Of a DNA stretch of 19,080 nt, positions 15,227 through 19,080 are shown piece by piece. A program made the translations under genes and the position numbers. The stretch is from Pleurocapsa sp. MO_226.B13 (GTDB taxonomy: Bacteria; Cyanobacteriota; Cyanobacteriia; Cyanobacteriales; Xenococcaceae): assembly GCA_030064795.1 (NCBI GenBank), contig JASJEI010000280.1, forward strand, positions 1-19,080, read 5' to 3'. Position 1 is the stretch's first letter. The number at the start of each line of letters is the position of its first letter. The notes beneath the pieces were generated by a model. That model had not been told where the DNA came from and made no database searches. It was given only the letters and a program-made list of their open reading frames with translations.

Positions 15227-15255
15227 TCAATACTGTATATGGTGTAATATGTCAA
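15227..15255 (-). promoter_or_regulatory. Candidate promoter for the 54-residue ORF
   Basis: On the minus strand a perfect -35 TTGACA (15255-15250) is followed after exactly 17 bp by TATTGA (15232-15227), which matches three of six -10 bases. Transcription would start near 15220, about 18 bases before the ATG at 15202. Confidence 0.45.
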
Positions 15256-15454
15256 ATTTGAATTATTTATGCAGGATCAAAAAAAATTCGGAATTAAAGT
15301 TATATTTCTGTAACGCAATAGCTTCTAATTTCGTCACGATCGAGTAGAGGAAGGGGTTGCTCTGCAATCATGAGAACATTCTCTGGAGTTAGACTACGAG
15401 AAAGTCTAGTTCAACCAAAGATTTTTTAAATTAACTTTAACTAACATTTTGCTC

Positions 15455-16291
15455 ATGACCAGAAATCAACAGTCAGTAGCCAAAACTATTAGAACCTATC
15501 TAATTCTGAGTGCGATCGCTTTGGCGATGTTGTTTCCCTTGTTGTGGTTAGTAGGGACTTCTTTTAAATCCCCGACAGAAGATATCTTTACTTTTCCGCC
15601 TCAAATCTTTCCCGCACAACCAACCTTTGATAATTTCTTGACCGTTTGGGATACCGAACCATTTGGACTGTATCTATATAATAGTGCGATCGTCGCCGTT
15701 CTTACCGTTGGTCTCAATCTACTATTTTGCTCTTTGGCTGCTTACCCGCTAGCACGTCTTAACTTTCGAGGACGGGAATTTATTTTTGCTTTAGTACTAG
15801 CTACGATCGCGATTCCCTTTCAAATTGTCATGATTCCCTTATATATTTTGGCAGTCAATTTAGGACTGCGCAATACCTATTTAGGGATTATTTTGCCAAA
15901 TTTGGCTTCAGCCTTTGGTATTTTTCTCTTAAGGCAGGCTTTTAAAGCCGTACCCTTAGAATTAGAAGAAGCTGCACGTATAGATGGCTGTTCTGAACTT
16001 GGTATTTGGTGGAATGTTATGCTCCCCGCTATTCGTCCCGCCTTGTTTACCCTGGCTATTTTTGTCTTTATTGGCTCTTGGAGTGATTTTCTTTGGCCCT
16101 TAATCGTTTTAGACGATCCAGACTATTACACCTTACCAATTGCAGTCGCCAATTTAGCAGGTTCTTTTTCCCTGGACTGGAGATTAGTCGCAGCAGGTTC
16201 GGTTATTTCTATTGCTCCTGTCTTACTACTATTTTTGTTTCTACAGCAATATATCGTCCCTACTGATGTTGGTAGTGGAGTTAAAGGTTAG
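15455..16291 (+). CDS. Carbohydrate ABC transporter permease, MalG family
   Basis: This inner-membrane subunit forms half of a sugar-import channel. The 278-residue protein has about six hydrophobic segments: 13-34, 73-98, 109-130, 142-160, 197-218 and 244-265. The cytoplasmic EAA loop that contacts the ATPase is at 171-197 (EEAARIDGCSELGIWWNVML followed by PAIRPAL). The start SAIALAMLFPLLWLVGTSFK and the end YIVPTDVGSGVKG are typical of the MalG/CUT1 branch. The ATG at 15455 is preferred to a TTG two codons upstream; no ribosome-binding site is clear. No MalF partner, binding protein or ATPase is adjacent, so it is an orphan here. Scattered transporter subunits are common in cyanobacteria. 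The substrate cannot be told from this subunit. Confidence 0.92.
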   Translation: MTRNQQSVAKTIRTYLILSAIALAMLFPLLWLVGTSFKSPTEDIFTFPPQIFPAQPTFDNFLTVWDTEPFGLYLYNSAIVAVLTVGLNLLFCSLAAYPLARLNFRGREFIFALVLATIAIPFQIVMIPLYILAVNLGLRNTYLGIILPNLASAFGIFLLRQAFKAVPLELEEAARIDGCSELGIWWNVMLPAIRPALFTLAIFVFIGSWSDFLWPLIVLDDPDYYTLPIAVANLAGSFSLDWRLVAAGSVISIAPVLLLFLFLQQYIVPTDVGSGVKG

Positions 16292-16326
16292 ATAAATAAG
16301 TAGCAAGTAATTACAGAATTACTAAT

Positions 16327-16365
16327 AACTCCGAACTCCGAACTCCGAACTCCGAACTCCGAACT
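16327..16365. repeat. Heptanucleotide tandem repeat (AACTCCG), 5.5 copies
   Basis: Five exact copies of AACTCCG run from 16327 to 16361, followed by a partial copy to 16365. Short tandemly repeated heptamers of this type are typical of cyanobacterial spacers and vary in copy number between strains. It lies between the permease gene and aroC, 72 bases before the aroC start. Confidence 0.9.
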
Positions 16366-16436
16366 ACTCACCCGCTAGTTTTTGGGGATAAGTTGCGATA
16401 CAATACAAGTCTCTTGACTACGTTATCAAAGGCATC

Positions 16437-17543
16437 ATGGGGAACACATTCGGTCAGATATTTCGCATTACTACTTACGGTGAATCTCATGGGGGAGGTG
16501 TCGGGGTAGTTATTGATGGCTGTCCCCCACGGCTAGAGATTAGCGAGGCGGAAATACAGATAGATCTAGACCGCAGAAGACCAGGACAAAGTAAGATAAC
16601 TACACCTAGAAAGGAAAGTGATACCTGTGAAATAATTTCGGGAGTTTTTGAAGGCAAAACTTTAGGAACACCAATCTCGATCTTGGTCAGAAATAAAGAT
16701 GCCCGATCGCAAGACTATAATGAGATGGCGGTTAAATATCGCCCTTCCCATGCTGATGCTACCTATGATGCCAAGTATGGTATTCGTAATTGGAAAGGTG
16801 GCGGACGTTCTTCAGCAAGAGAAACTATCGGTAGGGTGGCTGCTGGTGCGATCGCGAAAAAGATTCTACGCCAGGTTGCAGGAGTCGAGATTATTGGTTA
16901 CGTTAAGCGCATTAAAGACATTGAAGCAGAAGTTGACCCCAACACCGTTACTTTAGAGCAGGTAGAAAGCAACATCGTTCGTTGTCCCAATGCTGAATGC
17001 GCTGAAACTATGATCGAGCGGATCGATTTAGCCAGAAAAGATAAAGACTCTCTCGGTGGGGTAGTAGAATGTGTGGCTCGTCACGTACCCAAGGGTTTGG
17101 GCGATCCTGTTTTCGATAAGCTAGAAGCCGAACTAGCTAAAGGTGTGATGTCTCTTCCTGCAACCAAAGGCTTTGAAATTGGTTCTGGTTTTGCAGGGAC
17201 AACTATGACTGGTAGCGAACACAACGACGAGTTTTATATCGCTGAAAATGGAGAGACTAGAACTGTTTCTAATCGTTCTGGAGGAGTCCAAGGGGGAATT
17301 TCTAACGGAGAAAATATTGTAATTCGCGTGGCATTCAAACCTACCGCAACTATTGGTAAAGAGCAAAAAACCGTTACTAAAACTGGAGAAGAAACTTTAC
17401 TTTCCGCCAAAGGCAGACACGATCCTTGTGTCTTACCTAGAGCCGTGCCAATGGTAGAAGCAATGGTCGCTTTGGTCTTGTGCGATCGCCTTCTATACAA
17501 TCAGGCACAATGTCAAACATTAAGCTTTCACATCGATACTTAA
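16437..17543 (+). CDS. aroC: Chorismate synthase
   Basis: AroC makes chorismate from EPSP, the last shikimate-pathway step, using reduced FMN; chorismate feeds aromatic amino acids, folate and quinones. The 368-residue protein shows the three family signatures: [17 protein letters not shown] near the N-terminus (catalytic His18), [20 protein letters not shown] at about 121-140 and [17 protein letters not shown] near the C-terminus. The active-site Arg-rich segment DRRRPGQS is at 45-52. Length is normal and the start [20 protein letters not shown] is the usual one, so the ATG at 16437 is secure. It is followed after 66 bp by an inositol-monophosphatase-family gene on the same strand and may be cotranscribed with it. 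Confidence 0.98.
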   Translation: MGNTFGQIFRITTYGESHGGGVGVVIDGCPPRLEISEAEIQIDLDRRRPGQSKITTPRKESDTCEIISGVFEGKTLGTPISILVRNKDARSQDYNEMAVKYRPSHADATYDAKYGIRNWKGGGRSSARETIGRVAAGAIAKKILRQVAGVEIIGYVKRIKDIEAEVDPNTVTLEQVESNIVRCPNAECAETMIERIDLARKDKDSLGGVVECVARHVPKGLGDPVFDKLEAELAKGVMSLPATKGFEIGSGFAGTTMTGSEHNDEFYIAENGETRTVSNRSGGVQGGISNGENIVIRVAFKPTATIGKEQKTVTKTGEETLLSAKGRHDPCVLPRAVPMVEAMVALVLCDRLLYNQAQCQTLSFHIDT

Positions 17544-17609
17544 CTTACTTTTAAATATAAAATCTTAGGATTGTATAACTTTAAGATTTAGCCTCAGCTT
17601 AACTCCCAT

Positions 17610-18476
17610 ATGTCTTCCAATCCTTCTCCTCGTCAAATACTCCAAACTTTGTTACCTCATTTGAGAGTAGCTGCGGGTTATGCACGGCAAATCCAAACTA
17701 AAATTGCTTCCTTACCAGCTAAAGATGCGGGGGACAATTTTTTATCAGCAGCATTGACTGATGCGGATCTTTCAATTCAGACTATGGTAGAAGTGGCTTT
17801 GTTAGGAACCTTCCCTAACCTTGCCTTCCATGGCGAAGAATACGAACAGTCTCGCAATACCAAATACTTTACTGCTACTGAATTAGATCGCCAACAGGAT
17901 TATTTAGTTACTTTAGATCCCATTGACGGCACAAGATATTATCTCGATGGTTTCAATAATTATCAAATCATTTTGAGTGTCCTGGGCAAAGAAAGTTATG
18001 AGGCAGTAATTGCAATTTCTCCCGCTCAAGATTGTTATTACTATACTCTAAAAAATCAGGGAGTATATAAGGGAAACCTAGAGCAAGATTTAGATAGCTG
18101 TCAACCATTAAAAATAATAAATCCCCATCCGACTGTATTATTAGGTTGGGGAATGGCAGAGCTAAAACCCTTATTAGAGGATAAATATCAGATAATCGAT
18201 ATAGAAAATTGCTATTCTTCCGCTCGGCAACTACCAAATTATAACGGGATCTTTTCAGGAGATTTAATTGGTTGGATAACCAAAAGAGGGAAGTTTATCG
18301 ACAGTGCAGCCTTGGCTTTTATGGCACAAGAAAATGGCTGTATAGTTACGGGATTTGATGGTTTGGCGTTGCCACCGTTATACGACTGTCAGGATTATAG
18401 TTATGATGGAGCGATCGTCGCTAATTCTCCCCAACTTCATCAAGATTTATTAGCAGCCTGTCAAAAGTTTACTTGA
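17610..18476 (+). CDS. Inositol monophosphatase family protein
   Basis: This is a Mg-dependent sugar- or nucleotide-phosphatase-fold protein of 288 residues. Metal-binding motifs are present: Glu76-Glu77 (FHGEE), Asp103 and Asp106 within LDPIDGTRYYLDG, and Asp231 in FIDSAALAFMAQENG, the counterpart of the WDxAA motif with Ile in place of Trp. The tail SYDGAIVANSPQLHQDLL is typical. The family includes inositol-1-phosphatase, fructose-1,6-bisphosphatase and 3'-phosphoadenosine 5'-phosphate (CysQ) phosphatases; the substrate of this divergent member cannot be chosen from motifs. It lies 66 bp downstream of aroC on the same strand. No signal peptide or membrane segment is seen. Confidence 0.88.
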   Translation: MSSNPSPRQILQTLLPHLRVAAGYARQIQTKIASLPAKDAGDNFLSAALTDADLSIQTMVEVALLGTFPNLAFHGEEYEQSRNTKYFTATELDRQQDYLVTLDPIDGTRYYLDGFNNYQIILSVLGKESYEAVIAISPAQDCYYYTLKNQGVYKGNLEQDLDSCQPLKIINPHPTVLLGWGMAELKPLLEDKYQIIDIENCYSSARQLPNYNGIFSGDLIGWITKRGKFIDSAALAFMAQENGCIVTGFDGLALPPLYDCQDYSYDGAIVANSPQLHQDLLAACQKFT

Positions 18477-18909
18477 GATAATTAAGATACAACTAATCAA
18501 AACTACTTGCTCGATAGATGAATAACTGCCAAGCTTTACCTAAAACGCCAAACTTATCAAGTTTTATTGTTTATTTATTCTCGGTTGCAACGCTGGTTAT
18601 TTTTTGATCTTTAGCTATCGATCGCCCTGTCATTGGACAAACTGGTGATACCAATTCTCTATAATAATGCACTCTTCTGAAATTTAATCTCTTTGCACCC
18701 AATGCGACGGGCATAAACGCCTTTGTGACTTTGCGTGAGATATCAACTTAAAATATTAAGTGCAACTTCAAGGAGAAATGGTATGAGCTTGAAGTTGTAG
18801 CAGAATTCTCCGCCGAACATTCCCCTGGTAATATTGCCCAATAAGTGGGTTTACTACGCACCCATGAGGGGTACGTCTTTATATCGCATCTCTACTGAAG
18901 ATTTACTCA
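18477..18909. other. Non-coding stretch with degenerate repeats
   Basis: I see no credible gene here. A diverged reverse copy of the CTTTGCG-type dispersed repeat is at about 18689-18740 (CTCTTTGCACC ... CCTTTGTGACTTTGCGTGAG). A short plus-strand frame upstream of the TAA at 18842-18844 reads KEKWYELEVVAEFSAEHSPG near its end, which is protein-like but has no start codon and no family I recognise. No terminator with a clear T-run follows the phosphatase gene. Confidence 0.4.
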
Positions 18910-19004
18910 TTGACATCCTCCCGTCGGCGTGTGCTGTCGGCATTCCTAACCTCACGATTAGGTCTTTCTGATTCAACCGCACATATCTAGACACAACCTT
19001 AAGA

Positions 19005-19080
19005 TCATGCCCCCGACATTGGTACGTCCACAGACCTTCGACCCAACAACTCGATTGGATATGCCGAGGAAACCTCGGCA
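19005..19080 (-). CDS. Possible C-terminus of TnpB, partial
   Basis: One minus-strand frame is open from the window edge to a TGA at 19005-19007, giving AEVSSAYPIELLGRRSVDVP and four more residues. Its stop is 95 bases inside the putative element terminus, a usual distance for tnpB stop codons in these elements. The variable TnpB tail has no diagnostic motif, so this is a positional call only. Confidence 0.3.
   Translation of the reverse strand, partial: AEVSSAYPIELLGRRSVDVPMSGA
19062..19080. repeat. Perfect hairpin at the window edge
   Basis: TGCCGAGG (19062-19069) and CCTCGGCA (19073-19080) form an 8-bp stem with an AAA loop on the plus strand. It lies inside the partial element and could be part of the omega-RNA fold. 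It may extend past the window. Confidence 0.6.

Larger units (their letters stand above)
18910..19080 (-). mobile_element. Right end of an IS200/IS605 (TnpB-type) element, partial
   Basis: Read on the minus strand, the DNA ends in GGGAGGATGTCAA (terminus at 18910), preceded by GAATCAGAAAGACCTAATCG and GTGAGGTTAGGAAT. This matches the characteristic 3' end of cyanobacterial IS1341/TnpB-type elements as I know it, including the position of the subterminal hairpin, here weak (CCGAC with GACGG, 18940-18936 and 18925-18921). The tnpB gene itself would lie mostly beyond the window. By family knowledge this region would also carry the omega-RNA scaffold, with the guide just outside the terminus at about 18890-18909. 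Confidence 0.6.

Noticed and set aside
16327..16365. Heptamer array as CRISPR or binding-site cluster
   Set aside because: The 7-bp head-to-tail unit without spacers is a simple tandem repeat of a kind common in cyanobacteria.
16699..17500. Alternative-frame ORFs within aroC on both strands
   Set aside because: They overlap a complete chorismate synthase with all signatures and have no independent start signals or recognisable products.
1..19080. tRNA or rRNA genes
   Set aside because: No cloverleaf with a TTCGANTC-type T-arm and acceptor pairing was recognised by eye on either strand; an automated scan was not possible.

Overview
The window is chromosomal DNA from a cyanobacterium. The HIP1 octamer GCGATCGC recurs throughout (for example at 1412-1419, 3902-3909 and twice at 14915-14942). 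The genes include a phycobilisome linker, a bilin-type sensor kinase, a cyanobacterial-length IspH, and the DUF3143 and DUF2805/TIGR03643 small proteins. AT-rich intergenic DNA full of short tandem and palindromic repeats suggests a large, repeat-rich genome, perhaps a Pleurocapsales-like or filamentous species. The genus cannot be fixed from the sequence alone.

Layout. 1-2340: a divergent metal ABC transporter pair (lipoprotein binding protein on -, ATPase on +) with no permease beside it, bracketed by two near-identical 35-bp direct repeats, then a repeat-dense stretch. 2342-7144: DUF3143 protein (-), ispH (+) and ileS (-); ileS carries an in-frame palindromic insertion. 7145-10104: a repeat-bearing spacer, an AraC-family regulator (-) divergent from an SDR-fold protein (+) with several altered motifs, and a DUF2805 protein (+). 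10118-14885: the core of the window, a sensor kinase (-), a membrane-anchored rod linker CpcL/CpcG2 (-) and a divergent OmpR-type regulator (+). 14886-18476: a possible 54-residue protein (-), an orphan MalG-type sugar permease (+), aroC (+) and an inositol-monophosphatase-family gene (+). 18477-19080: non-coding DNA ending in what looks like the right end of an IS200/IS605 (TnpB-type) element that continues beyond the window.

The main system is a CcaS/CcaR green/red-light chromatic acclimation locus whose visible target is cpcL. The kinase has a membrane helix, a GAF domain with a candidate bilin cysteine, three PAS domains and a complete kinase core. The regulator matches CcaR closely. The cpcL promoter region contains an exact match to the CcaR G-box (CTTTNCNATTT) at 14026-14036, in tandem with two weaker 11-bp units. 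The inferred circuit is light-dependent phosphorylation of CcaR, which activates cpcL and builds rod-shaped, photosystem-I-directed CpcL phycobilisomes. The system type is known; the extra PAS domain, the three-unit box array and the neighbouring small ORF are the less familiar parts.

Other items of note are the palindrome inside ileS, the missing metal permease with flanking repeats, and the SDR with substituted catalytic motifs.
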